Source of the DNA: Siderastrea siderea
Taxonomy: Eukaryota > Cnidaria > Anthozoa > Scleractinia > Rhizangiidae
Assembly (NCBI GenBank): GCA_964030785.1
Contig: OZ034975.1
Coordinates: 17,029,642-17,093,641, forward strand
Reading direction: 5' to 3'
Length of the DNA stretch: 64,000 bases
The position numbers and the translations under genes were made by a program. Below are positions 22,815-35,601 of the stretch, piece by piece. Position 1 is the first letter of the stretch, and each line of letters opens with the position of its first letter. The notes under the pieces are model-generated. The model was not told where the DNA came from, searched no databases, and saw only the letters and a list, made by a program, of their open reading frames with translations.

Positions 22815-25558
22815 AGTTCGGTAACCGAATGCCTTATTCGTGAATTTCTGCCAAGCATAGTTGAATTGAAGATGACAGAGCAGAAATACAGCTTTTTCAA
22901 AGTGTTTTTTTTTCCGAAAAATTATTTAGAAGGCAAAATGAAGCAATAGCACCACAGTGGGAGCGTTCTTATTAACAGTTATTCAGCAAATAAGACGGGA
23001 ACCTGTTCACGACCAAACGAACTTTTACAGAATGATGCAAAGCCATTTTGTTATGCTAGCCACCACTGGCTTGATTTTTGCGTTACCTTATGAGAGAAAA
23101 ATCCTGAAAATCCTAAAGTTGTTGAACAGATGCGTTTAAAGGCATTTTGAATAGGTTCTGTGCGAAATAATATCTTGGATTCTGCTCTTTGTACAACACA
23201 GCGGAAATCGCACAAGGGACCGTTTCATTTGTTTTCTCTTGTTTTCTTGCGTTCTATTTCACGCTTGGTTAACGACAATAAGTATCCTGTACAGAACTAT
23301 AATAATACTGCTAATTATAATACAAATAAAGAACCCAAAAATCGGCAAAAAAGAGGGCATGAAAATAAATTGCTTCAAATTGCACTGTCCGCCTAAAATG
23401 AGTAAGTTACTGTATGGCATGCAAAGCATACGATTGATTGTTTAAGGAGGTGATTTTTGACAATTGGTGAGCCGAGAATGTCTGATAAAATTTCATGCAC
23501 AGTCAATGCTCTATTTGGTTAAGCGAGGATTATATCTTTTAGTTTTGTTAATAAAAAAAATTCTCACCTATCCGAACATAATTATCTAAAACCTATATCA
23601 TCTTACTGTATAAGTAAAGTTGTTTCGATTTCTTAGGCAGTGCAAGTATTGCATCCTACGCCCGCACATCAGAAAGTTGTTTGGATTTAATGCGTCCACC
23701 CAACTGCTCTCAAAACTACCTGCATGAACTTTCCATCTCATAAAAACTAGTACGATGTGAGAATTCAGACCTTCTCGGCTCACCAATTTTATTGCTATTA
23801 AAACTTCCATTTTTGTTTAGCAGCTAAAATGAAAAGTTGTCCTTAAATAAAATATCTATGTTTTGTGCCTTTGTAAATAATTAAACTAATTCGACTTTGT
23901 TTTTTTTTTCCTTAAAAAAGTGTCGTCTAGATCTGTCTACTGATATTAAATGCATAAAAAGTTGTTATAAAAACAGTTGACGTTATTGAATTCGTTTTAC
24001 TCCTGCTTGCGCAGCACCAGGGCTTTGGTAATTGCAATACTGTAAATTCAATATTAAACAAACAAGAATTTCACCCTACCATAAACTTAAACAGAAACAA
24101 AATTAAGAAACAAACATGCTGAAAAAATATTGGACGTTAAAACGAAAAAAAAATACAAAGCACTTAAATAGTGAGAAAATGGTGGAAATAGATAGCAAGT
24201 GTAAGTGAGAATACATGGCAACTGCTAGTAAATGTATGCAACTAACTTTCGTATGTACAGAATAGTAAAACATGCCAGCAGTTTCTTCCAAAAAAGTTTT
24301 CTGGCTTCTGTGTATATTTGATGTATATATGCCACATTTATCTGCAGTCATCCCAAAGTAAATTCAAAGAAACAAGTGCTACAAAAACGCAAAGTGATCA
24401 CAAAAAAAAGTGATTGTCTCAAATTACAGCTTTTCTTACGTATACGGGATCCCGCTAATATTTGTTAACCCGGGGATGGGTCGGGTAAGAACAACTGGTT
24501 AAAATTCCCATTGGGCTTTCTTGTGGTAAAATCCTACGTATTCTTACGAAAATGTCTGCAGATAAAAAAAGCGTTTCTTAGTGAACGTTTCATTTTTGTC
24601 GAAGACAATGAATCGTATTTTTCTGCAATTCACTCTTGATAAAGAATGATTCTTTTGTAGCCACTGCGAGCGTGAGCGGCTTTTCGTCTATGCGAGAAAG
24701 AAAGTAATCTATGATAACTAATAACAATAATAATAATAATGGGTTGAGTCGTACAGAAGACTAAAGTTGCCATTTATTAAGTTGCGCTACTTCGCTGCCA
24801 GTGTCACAGTTGACTAAAATTTGTGTCAGATTTTTACCACCCTCAGAAATAAGGCCAAACGGTAAACCTTCTCATCATACATTTGATTCGCTTCTTATGC
24901 AACCGAGCTCGTCATCAACCATTCAAAATGGTGGCCAGGTCAAATTAAAATCGTACAAATTTGTAATATTCCGGTTCAAAGGTCGCAGTCATTGTCGAAT
25001 GATGATAGCGCTAAATACAGCAACAAATTTATTGGAGTAAGAGGTTCTTGAGGCTCATACAGTCCCGCACGTTCCTCGGTTTTCGCAATTACACAATCTG
25101 CCGATTAGTGACACCCTGCCGGCAATATCATAGGCGTGCGAAAGTGCACCCACGAAATTGCGGCAAAACAGTCGGAAACAAAGGCCTTCTTAAGTAGTTA
25201 GAGAATGAAAAAAAGAAGAATGCCTCACATCATGCCTTCTACAAAAGTTCTTGTATTAAAGTGTAAACCAAAAATACACTTCTCTTTTTTGTGTGTGTGT
25301 TTAATCTTTTTAATCAGAACATCAAGGCTGCATGCTTACAAAATGTCAAGATGGCACACGCTGAGATTTCAGAAACTATGGGTTTTCACGGGAGCATTTC
25401 ATGCAGATTTAAATAAAGCTAATGTTAAAAATTACATCTGAGCTTTCTTGTACGGTCTTATTGAGCCCAAATACTACAATTATATACATACATATAACGC
25501 CGTTTTTATGTTCTTTTGCGTCTAAAAAACTATAGTGCTGATATATTTCTTTATGTCT
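22815..25558 (+). repeat. Tandem array unit 4, exon 1 deleted
   Basis: Begins at the AACCGAATGCCTTATTCG block and follows the family order. Near 23450-23490 it jumps from GATTGATTGTTTAAGGAGG to TTTCATGCACAGTCAATGC, so the ~0.9-kb segment holding the signal-peptide exon is missing. The unit is then cut at 25558 by the 9-kb palindrome-array element and resumes at 34592. Confidence 0.8.
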
Positions 25559-25913
25559 AACGCGTTCCAAACTAAAATGCGTTTTTCCAAACTTCAAAAT
25601 TCCGTCATAAAGCCCAATTTCGCACGGAATAAAACGCGATTTCCGCCAGAAATGTACGATACTCGACTGCAAACAAACCGTTAGTTCGAGTAATACCCTG
25701 CTAACACGACGAAATGACATTTTTTAGCTGTTGTTGTAGTTAACCACGTTTATTCTGAACACAATTTTACAGTAAAAATCCACAGTTAAAATTGAGCGAA
25801 ATGGATGGAGACAAAAAATGACCTGTAAAATTGCAGCATAGCAAAGGTATTCTCATCCAAAGGCCTTACAGCTGCAAATAAACTCTAGAAGAGTAACTCT
25901 AAAGCAAATGACT

Positions 25914-26975
25914 GATGCAGAAATTCTGCATCTTCGCCGGGTGGCTTGAAGACGTTGGATACAGAAATTCTGCACAACCTTATTTTTCGCGTTATTCATT
26001 ACTGTACCGACAACAAATGGATGATGCAGAAATTCTGCATCTCAATTCGGTGGCTTGAAAACTGTGGATGCAGAAATTCTGCATGACCTTTTTTGCGCTT
26101 AATTCTACAACAAATGAATGATGCAGAAATTCTGCATCTCAAATCGGTGGCTTGAAAACTGTGGATGCAGAAATTCTGCAAGACCCTTTTTCCATTTAAT
26201 TCACTACTTTATTAACAACAAATGAATGATGCAGAAATTCTGCATCTCAAATCGGTGGCTTGCCAACTGTGGATGCAGAAATTCTGCATGACCTTATTTT
26301 CCGCTTAATCCACTACCTCATCTACAACAAATGAATGATGCAGAAATTCTGCATCTCAAATCCGTATCGGTGGCTTGAAAACTGTGGATGCAGAAATTCT
26401 GCATAACCTTTTTTCGCTTAATTCACTACCTTATCTACAACAAATGAATGATGCAGAAATTCTGCATCTCAAATCAGCGGCTTGAAAAATGTGGATGCAG
26501 AAATTCTGCATGACCTTATTTTCCGCTTAATTTACTACCTTATCAACAACAAATGAATGATGCAGAAATTCTGCATCTCAAATCCGTATCAGTGGCTTGA
26601 AAACTGTGGATCCAGAAATTCTGCATGACCTTTATCCCACTTAATTCACTACGATTTCTGCAACAAATGAATAATACAGAAATTCTGCATCTCAAATCAG
26701 TGGCTTCAAAAATTTGGATGCAGAAAATCTGTACAACCTTTTTTCCGCTTACAGCTCTAATTTAGTACTGTCCCGACAACAAATGAATGATGCAGAAATT
26801 CTGCATCTCAACTAATATACTCATAACTGTACATGGCTTGCAAAATTTTGATCCAAAAAATTCTACACAATCTTATCTCCCGCTTAATTCACTATTGTAC
26901 ATGTATCCACAACAAATCAGTGAAACAGAAATTCTGCAACTTAACCTAGTGGCTTGAAAAAATGGATGCAAAATA
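25914..26975 (+). repeat. Left palindrome tandem array
   Basis: Ten or so periods of about 97-113 bp. Each period contains two copies of GATGCAGAAATTCTGCATC (an odd palindrome, centre A) separated by CTCAAATCGGTGGCTTG-type sequence, followed by a longer linker with CCGCTTAATTCACTACC. Copies start for example at 25914, 26023, 26067, 26120, 26228, 26272, 26337, 26387, 26450, 26494 and 26559. The core is strongly conserved while linkers drift, and copies decay towards the interior end (after about 26800). Confidence 0.97.
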
Positions 26976-27182
26976 TTTTGGCACCTACACTGTAGGTAGA
27001 CAAGTTACTTGGGCAGAAAAATGCAAAAGTGCTGCCTTTCATACACGTAGAAACATGATTCGAGCTAGAGAAAGAAGTCAAAACAATGAAAATTTACATG
27101 TATAGATTATTAATTTTGAAGTAATTTCTGGAAAAATTTTACACCCTTTACTTCATAAATTCCAACAATAAAATTATCAAAA

Positions 27183-27983
27183 GGGACCGTTCATTTTTTA
27201 TGGGGTAGGGAGGGCTGGTGGGATTTGATGGGTAGTACCTGTAAAATATAATGACCCCCCTATACATTAGAAAGTTTTTACCTGGCCCCCCCTTGTAGTC
27301 CTAAATATTTGAGATGACCCCCCCCCCCAAAAAAAAAGGAAAGAAAAAGGGATCAAGTAAATCTAAAACTTATCAAGCTGAAAATAAATTTAACAGTCAA
27401 TTTTAACACTCAAGTCCTGCAGGAGTAAATGCCTTTATTCAGACAAGCACTAAAGGTAATTTTCTGGCAGGGGTTCCAGAGCTACAGTATCTTCCCCTGG
27501 AAAATGTTGAAAATTTAGAGATGCCCTAATGCAATTTGCTGCATTCTGAAGTACATAAACAGACAATTCATATCGGTTTGAAGCATTATTTTGGACATTG
27601 TTATCAGTTGTTCAGTTGTTTAAGAATCAGATTAGCAGAGGGCAAAAAAGAGCTGACATTCCCCTGGCTGTATTTTATAATGAAACAGTTCGTGGGGTAG
27701 AGTAGCTGTTGGGTGTTGACGGAGTAGGGGGGTCCGGGGGCATTCTCCCCCGGGAAAATTTGAATTTTCAGAACCTTAGAAACGCTATTTTTGGTCTTCT
27801 GGCACTAATGTTTGCATTATTACAGAAGTTGTCACTACTAAACTTACAGGCAATTTTTTGGTGACCCCCCCCTTTACACACCATATTTTTTCGGCTGGCC
27901 CCCCCTTTGAAGCCATATTTTTTTACGTGGCCCCCCCTCAAATCCCACCAGCCCCCCCTACCTCATAAAAAATGAACGGTCCC
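27183..27983. mobile_element. 0.8-kb MITE nested in the 9-kb element
   Basis: TIRs of about 45 bp beginning GGGACCGTTCATTTTTTATG at 27183, with the inverse ending at 27983. Flanking triplets are AAA and TAA, compatible with a degraded TWA duplication. C-tracts and GGGGGTCCGGGGGCATTC-type sequence resemble the interior of the element at 49976. Non-coding. Confidence 0.8.
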
Positions 27984-29538
27984 TAAGGAAAAAAAATACT
28001 ATTTGCTGCTTAATTATTGCTGATACAGGGTGTATGTATCTATTTGAGCCCTGATCAGCTAGGTGTATATTCATACAGCAGTAATGATTTTTGAAATAAA
28101 ATGGAAGAAATCTGCTAAGTTCAGCAAATAGGTGACTTACACCCTGTATGGAAGTAGGCCTTACTGCATACATTTCATGTCTGTGTCACACAAATTCCCT
28201 TATCAGATCTAACTGTTTCACCATGGTCTGGCACAAATCATGAAGTAAAAGCAAATCCTTTCGCTGATTTATTTGTATTTCTTAGAATACACTGACGTAG
28301 TTCATATCTACCTCGCCACTGATCAAACCAAACGAGACTGTGCCCACACACCAGGAAGCACTGCATTAAGCCTCAGTAACATTTTTGGCGCAAAATGTAC
28401 AGTTTCAGGAGCCCGATAGTATACGCTGTGACAGAAGAAAGAAAAGAGACAGACAATTAATGTATTATAATGAGGAGGTGGAGGAGAGGGCCAACCTTGG
28501 CCATTATGATACTTACAGGCTGTAAGCCATTTTTGCTTATAGTAGTTAGCTATTTCATGTGTTGTGGATTCGTAACCCCTTAAAGCCATTTAACTTGTCA
28601 TCAAAGCACAAGATGACCAGGGAATGCATTGTAGCTAAATTTTCCTCACTGTTAACTTTATCCTGAGTCAAAGCATTACACCCCTACGTAGGGGATTGTT
28701 TGCCAGTGTATTTTTGTTTTGTTTTTGTCTGTTTGTTTTTTATTTATTGTTATTATTTTTTTCCCGGCTTTGAAACTGATGCTCAAGCTGCTTTTATTTT
28801 TTAATATTGTCAATATAGATATCATAAGCAATGAACATATCCCATTCTGTAACACGGTGCCCTTGTATGACAACTATATGTGATGCAGTTGCACTGTTCA
28901 CTAGGAATTTTACCCTTGGGTAATTTACAATGTATCAGTGAGTAACTGCAACCGGGAAGTGAATCAAAACCCAAAGTAAACCCAACCCAAAGCATTTCCT
29001 CAAGGATGCCACAGCGGAAAAGGGCTAGTGTAATGTGCTGAACAATTCAGAACTTTAACATCCATCCCTCCTGACTCCTAAGCATTTATTTGAACTTTTG
29101 ATGCTCAGGGCTTGCATAAAATTCCTGCCCCCTCCTCCCCCTTTGCCAAAAAAGTGCTCAAATGCCCCTCCCAAAGAACTATTAATTTTTTTTCAGTGGG
29201 AATTATTCATATTATTCTCAGGGTCTGCGAGTAAAAATGTTGCTCGCCTGTTCTGAATGTTCTAGACATCAGAGAGTGAATCAGAGTTGTATCTCCCAAA
29301 ACAAAAGGAGTAAGGCATGGTTTGGTGGCGTGTTTCTTCACTCTTTATGTGACAAGGCCTTTCAAACCTGACCACCACTATAAACTGTAGCATGCTTATC
29401 AGTAAATAAATATATAAAAGCAATGAATAAAAATTATTGAATGAGGTTTTTGTGATCATACAGTGGAATAATCAAGGTCTCTGTAAGTGTTTTCAGCCAA
29501 GGCCAAAACCGAGTATCACAATAACTAAATCTAATAAC

Positions 29539-29694
29539 TGAAGGGGTGCCTGGAATAAAGTCCCAAGTGACTTCTGATTAACTGATAAATTCTCCTTTCA
29601 ACCCTTTCCTTGCGTCTGTTTGTAAAATTAATCAAAGGGAGAATTTGACATTAGATTAGAGGTCACTTAGGGCCTTACTCCACACACCCCTTCA
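29539..29694. mobile_element. Small foldback MITE, ~156 bp
   Basis: Two ~56-bp arms in inverted orientation (left TGAAGGGGTGCCTGGAATAA, right the inverse of TGAAGGGGTGTGTGGAGTAA) separated by ~40 bp. Both arms contain AAGTGAC and AATTCTCC. No clear target duplication. Confidence 0.65.
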
Positions 29695-32118
29695 ATGTTT
29701 TAATATGCACTGTGTTTTTTTTTTTTTTTTGCTGGGTGTAAATTTGGCACTCACCACCCATGTACTTGATATGGGCACAGGGAAAGGGAGGGAGGGGGGA
29801 TGGTATTCCAAGAGACCTCTGTACACTGAAGGTCATGTGATATTAACTTTCTCAATCTAGCAATCTACAGACTAGGGCAATTGCTCTTTGTCTTTCCATA
29901 AACCATGTATACATATACCTATGAAGAAGACGAAATTAGAAAGAAACAGTTCTTGAGTAATATCACATGACCTACATGTACATTGGAAAAAACAAACAAA
30001 CAAACAAACAAACAAACATTCCAGCTACAAAATACAGGACGTCCATTGATCGGCGCATAATTATTAATATTAAACAGAGTAAATTAAATCTTCATTTAAA
30101 TAGATTGAAAGCAGACTCTTACCTTTCATTTACCATATTAGCATTTGAACAGGCCACACTCCTGTGCCTGAGCTACAAAAACTCAACTGGACGCTGACAA
30201 CGAAGTCGATGTCTGCAATTCATGTAGACAACGTTTGTGGAACGAACTCATCATAAGTTTGTCCTTGAATAAGACAAGCCAAAGTTGAATATTCGCTTCA
30301 TATCTAATTGATACGAGCAGTGTCTTCGTCGAAATCCTCCTCCTCAGGATTGCTACCGTTGAAAATACGAATTTGGAAGAATTTCCGTTCGCGATTTCCA
30401 CTCAGGCCGCCGAAATGGAAAGATTCCTAACGCTCAAGGGCAGCCTCGTTCCCAGGTTGCTCTCAGGTTTACAGGAAAGGTGATTGGACGTTTTGAATAT
30501 CAGAAGATGATTTGATTGGTTCAAGTATTTTATGGATGACACATTAATTTCCGTTTGAGAAGACGCGCCATTCGATTTTCTGTTGCCTCGTTCAATGTTG
30601 GTTCCTCGATTCGCTCACATTTTGTCCTGTCGTTTAATTTGTCAAGAACATAGTGTTTTACATCGTTTTTCTTTTCTCTCGACGTACACGAGTGCGATTA
30701 GATTTACCATAAAGGTCACTGCGTTAATCTGAGGGACGCTTCTTCATGGATGCCATGATTTGAATTCTTCAAACCAGCAGAACTCGTGAGAAGAACTGGC
30801 CTAATGGAGTGTTCTAAATGGTAGGTGTTTAAGTGTTTGATTCTTACTGCAGTATTTATACAACAGCGACATATTACAAACAGTTCAGCGGCGGTGTTTG
30901 CGTCTTCTCTGTTAGAATCGGTTAAATGAAATGTTCCCAAAGATCCCAGCGTAAATATGCATGAACATAAGCTTGAGCTTATGTAGCTGGGTTGATTGAT
31001 TAGCCATACGCTACAAGTAGTCCCTGAAAATCGCCGCCTGCGAGGAGACACAAGACACTGAAGGGAAGAGAGAAAATAAACTTTTTTTTAAATATTTGAT
31101 TCACTTGGAATATTTACTGCCTACTCAAAACTAAACCTTAACAATATTAAAATCACAGAAAAACAACCCTGTGTTGACTGCTACTCCAGTCACAGCCTGC
31201 CTACAACTCTATAAGAGTTTGACTGGGCTGACACATACAGCCAGTACTGTTTCAATGGTTTGTTTGACAGAATTCTATTCCAGGTGAATTTTGTATTGGA
31301 CATAGCAGTGAAAATAGGAAGCTTGCACAATGACAGCATCAAAAAATACGAGCTTTAATGAGCAAAAAAACAACTCTGCATGTGCATCACACTTTAAGGT
31401 ACATTTCCTTCCTATCCTCTGCATAACTACATGTACAAAAACACGAAATTACCTAATGTGACCCTTTATGGAGGACTTGAATTCACAAGCAATTTAAATG
31501 CCACCCCTACAATTCCACTCCAGGAAAATACACCTACATTTGACAAGTGTAGCAAGTTAGAATCACTGCAATAATGTTTAAAAGATCACACAAACTCTTT
31601 ATAACTGGTAACGTCTCCAGTGCTGCTGCTGTTGTGGTTGTGTAAACTCCCCAATAATGGTAAAGATGCACTGGCTATCAAATTACCTTGGAGGTGTGGT
31701 GTGCATGTAAGATTTTTGTCTTCTTTATTTTATCGTGGATGAAATGAAACAATCTGTAGTTATGTTTTTCTGTTTTAACTTCAGATCAAGATACAATAAA
31801 TTATTGAGATATTTAAATTTCAAGTACTGAATATAACTTAGAAAATGAATTAATAATGTCTCTCTTATATTGTTAACCTAAAACAGGCTAGAGAAGCATG
31901 CAAGATTACAATGTATACCAGTCTCTCTGCACCTCTGATGTGACAACAGATTTTACGAGGCCAGCATATACCAGTACATAGTACATAGTATAAGTATAAA
32001 TAATATATTTAAAAACCCTCAGCACTTTTATTTAGTTACATGTACAAAAAACACAGTGTATTATACTGATCGGGGGCCAGTTGCATGTCTGGCATTAAAA
32101 TAAAGAGTTTGAGTTTAA

Positions 32119-32767
32119 AAGTCAGCACACACGAGGGGACTAGTCCCTGCGAGTAGTCCGGGGGACCAAAATTTGGTCCCTGCGACTAGTCCCACGAATT
32201 CAAACTGGTTTGAATTCATGGGACCAGTCCCGGGGACTAGTCCCACAAACTACGGTATGCTTGGTCTCTTTGTGTGAACTCTTCATGGGAAAAGTCCCTG
32301 CGACTGAATGAAAATATTTAGTTGGATCTTTTAATTTTGTTTTTTCCAGTTGGCCTGGAGAATAATTTTTCATCTGTATTGGGAGTCTTGATCAAACAGT
32401 CGCCTTTTTACTTCTGTATCAGCAATATAGGACACTAGAGAAAAAACTTTATTGAAATTACAAATGACAATCACACATAGACTTATAGATGAACAGTGTG
32501 CAGTTTTATTGTGCCGAATTACTTTGATGTTTTGCGGTTAATTTACTAAATTTGGTTTTACTGTTGAGGACCGCTCCATTTTTCATCTTCACATTTTGGC
32601 GAATTTCAGTAAGAGCACCCTGAATTTTACCCTTTTGCTGTTAACAGGTCCCCACATGTAAACCCTTCAAGGAACTTGTCCCCGCAACTAGTCCCATCGT
32701 GTAAACATTACAGGAGACTAGTTGCTGCAACAAGTCCCTGTGACTAGTCCCGTCGTGTGTGCTGACC
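32119..32767. mobile_element. TTAA-flanked MITE rich in GACTAGTCCC palindromes
   Basis: TTAA on both sides (32115-32118, 32768-32771). The ends are inverted (left AAGTCAGCACACACGAGGGG; right inverse of GGTCAGCACACACGACGGG). The body carries many GGGACTAGTCCC perfect palindromes and variants, GGGACCAAAATTTGGTCCC, and GAATTCAAAC paired with GTTTGAATTC. TTAA duplications point to piggyBac or Kolobok groups. Non-coding. Confidence 0.8.
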
Positions 32768-33464
32768 TTAAGTTTTATGCAACTGTCCCCTGTATGTTAC
32801 ACTGTACATGTATCTTGGACTTTGAACTTAAATGGATATTCAGAGAGTAGTACATGTTTCATACATGTAAATCTTGTCAGTAAGATTAATGCTATTCCAG
32901 TTTCACCTTGTTTCATGGGGCTAGTTGCACAGATTTTGGCCACATTTGAATTTCTCTTATGGTTTGGGCTACCATCAAAAATATTGTTATAACCACAGTT
33001 TGATATTTTCCTTAGAGCGGTTTACATTGATTTTCTTTATCTTTATTATTATTGCAAAAGGCCGGGTTCATAATCTTTTCACATCTCTTTTCAACCTGCA
33101 TAACATGTTGTTGCTAAGTTAGACTGTTTTATATCCATGTAAGCAGGTACAATCTTGTTTGCATGTTCTATTGTTTCCAAACTCCATGGATTTTGCCCCC
33201 TTTTACATGTTATGTAGAATAGTTTCAATCAAAGACAAAAAATTGGTTTTATCAACTGCATGTCATTTGATAATTAATTATAAATTATACTGTAGGTGTC
33301 ATTTTGAACACTATCCCTTTTATTCATTTTATTCACGGGCACAGATCAACCTCATTCCCAAGGTCTCTCTTCTCCACCCTGGGAACAAGGTTGGCCCAGG
33401 GGCACAGTTTTTTGCAACTTACATGTATCTGAGTTCAGTGAATCTAAGTATTTTAAGCCATTTA

Positions 33465-34377
33465 ACAAATTGCAGAATTTTGCATCCTGTATTCACTGCT
33501 TAATAACTTTTTGCTGAATTTTACTCGTATAACCAAATGCAGAATTTCTGCATCTTAGCTCAGTGTAGTGAAATCGTATTTATTTTGCTGATTTTTGTTC
33601 ATTTTAGCAGGTGCAGAATTTCTGCATCTTAGCTCAGTGCAGTGAATTTGAGTGTATTAAGCCACTGAACAAGATGCCGAATTTCTGCATCCTTTGGTAT
33701 TCACTGCTTAATAAGTATAGTTATTGCTGAGTTGTATTCATTTTATCAAGTGCAGTATTTCTGCATCTTAGTTCAGTGCAGTGAATTTGTATAGTTTTTT
33801 GCTTATTTTTGTTCATTTTAGCAGGCGCAGAATTTCTGCGTCATAGCTCAGTGCAGTGAATTTGAGTGTATTAAGCCACTGAACAAAATGCAGAATTTCT
33901 GCATCCTGTTGGTATTCACCGCTTAATAAGTATAGTTTTTGCTGAGTTGTATTCATTTTGTCAAGCGCAGTATTTCTGCATCTTAGTTCAGTGCAGTGAA
34001 TTTGTATAGTTTTTGCTGATTTTTGTTCATTTTAGCAGGTGCAGAATTTCTGCATCTTAGCTCAGTGCAGTGAATTTGTATAGTTTGCAGAATTTCTGCA
34101 GCCATTGGTATTCAGTGCTTAATAAGTATAGTTTCTGATTGTGATTCATTTTACCAAATGCAGAATTTCTGCATCTCAGCTCAGTGCAGTGGATTTGAGT
34201 ATTTTGTTTAGCCACTGAGCAAGATGCAGAATTTCTGCATCCTATTGGTATTCACTACTTATTAAGTGTCGTTTTTACTTATTTTTATTCATTTTATCAA
34301 ATGCAGAATTTCTGCATCTCAACTCAGTGCAGTGTATTATCTAGCCACTGAACAAGATGCAGAATTTCTGCATCCCA
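33465..34377 (-). repeat. Right palindrome tandem array (inverted relative to the left one)
   Basis: The same core, read here as GCAGAATTTCTGCATC, recurs about 15 times from 33470 to 34377, in pairs with linkers such as TTAGCTCAGTGCAGTGAATT and GTATTCACTGCTTAATAA. Read on the minus strand, linkers share GTGGCT and CTTAATAAGTAGTGAAT-type blocks with the left array, so the two arrays are inverted relatives at the two ends of one element. Confidence 0.95.
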
Positions 34378-35601
34378 TTTGTAAGAGCAGAACTGTAAGG
34401 CACACTTTATACTGAATGGAAAATTGTGTTGTTCAATTATAAACATTCTTTACTGAGCCAGTTTGGTTGTTGTTGAGAATATACGATTTACAATGAATAC
34501 GGTAGAGGCGTCGAGGAATATCCCCATTCTCAACGGAAAATAGTAAGAAAATCGTAAGTTTGGAAAAACGCATTTTTGTTTGGAACGCGTTGTCTGTAAT
34601 AATGTAAATAATGTGTAACTTAAGAACATCTTATGCAAGAACGTCTTCATGCGCAAAGTCCTGGCTCAGGCTACACTCAAAAGGTAGCCGTTCTCATTAG
34701 AAAAATGATAATACATAAAAGTAAACAAAGAAACAAGAGAAAAAAAAACTGTCGCACCGACTCTGCTATGACTATAACGCGTTACGGCCCTTTTACGGTT
34801 TTTAAAAGAGTTTTTAAAGAGGTCGCATGAAATTCAGTCATTGCTGTAAGCAGTGTCTTTGTTTATTTGTTTATTCTGATAGAAATGCAAGTAAATTGAT
34901 CTGGAAAAGGTTCATTTTATTAATTTCCATAACCGAATGCCTTGATTATCAATTTTTACCAAACATAGTTGAATTGAAGATGACAATGCTGAAATACAGC
35001 TTTTCTAAATGGTCTTTTTTCTGACGAATTTTGTAAAAAACAAAATGAATCAAAAGCAACACAGTTGGAGCGTTTTTAATAACTATGAAAGTCATACAGC
35101 AAATTAAAGTCGAACCTGTTCACGAGAAAACGAACTAAAGAATGATGCAAATTCATTATATCATGGTAGCCGCCATTAGCTGGATTTTTGTGTTACTTTA
35201 TGAGTGAAACTACTAAAAAAGCCTAATGTTGCTTAGACAGATGTGTTTAAAGGCTTTTTCTGTAGGTTCTGTATTAAACAATATCTTGGATTCTGCTTTT
35301 TGTACAACACAGCGGAAATCGCACAAGGGACTGTTGCTTTTGTTTTTCTTTTTTTTTTTTCTGTTTTGTTTTGTTGTGTTCTGTTTCACGCTTGGTTAAG
35401 CCAATAAGCATCCTGTTACGTGTAAAAACTGTAATGAAAATACTACTAATAATATAAATAAAGTACCGAAATGTTAAGAAAATGGCGGATGAAATAAATT
35501 GTTCTTGAGTCAAATTGCACCGTACGTCCAAAATGCATGAGTAGTTTCCTTGTGTGGCATACCAAACATTTGATTGATTGTTTCATTTTCTTTAAATTAT
35601 T

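Larger units (their letters stand above)
26976..33464. other. Core of the 9-kb element: non-coding, with nested MITEs
   Basis: No ORF over about 115 codons and no recognised domain on either strand. Simple repeats are a T-run near 29717-29732 and (CAAA)n at about 29987-30018. Three nested elements are listed separately (27183, 29539, 32119). A fragment with CCTCGTTCCCAGGTTG at about 30448 and its inverse-like form near 33350 (CCCTGGGAACAAGGTTGG) is a dispersed repeat in two orientations. Confidence 0.6.
25559..34591. mobile_element. 9.0-kb TIR element with palindrome-array ends
   Basis: The termini are inverted repeats of 36 bp with one mismatch. The left starts AACGCGTTCCAAAC at 25559 and continues ATGCGTTTTTCCAAACTT; the right ends with the inverse at 34591. 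GTCT flanks both sides (25555-25558, 34592-34595), and uninterrupted array units show a single ATGTCTGTAATGAT-like site, supporting a 4-bp target duplication. Inside each TIR is ~350 bp or less of unique sequence, then a ~1-kb array of GATGCAGAAATTCTGCATC palindromes in opposite orientation. The 6.5-kb core has nested MITEs but no long ORF or recognisable transposase, so this copy looks non-autonomous. A 4-bp duplication occurs in several superfamilies (Sola, Academ, Ginger, Chapaev); I cannot choose. Confidence 0.85.

Noticed and set aside
25914..26975. CRISPR-like pattern of short palindromic repeats with spacers
   Set aside because: The repeats are part of a tandem ~108-bp unit with related linkers, in a eukaryotic transposon with an inverted partner array. 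Spacers are not unique and no cas genes exist.
30183..31051. Host gene inside the 9-kb element core
   Set aside because: Short ORFs (72 and 111 codons) have no domain, no consistent splice phase and no relatives; insufficient support.
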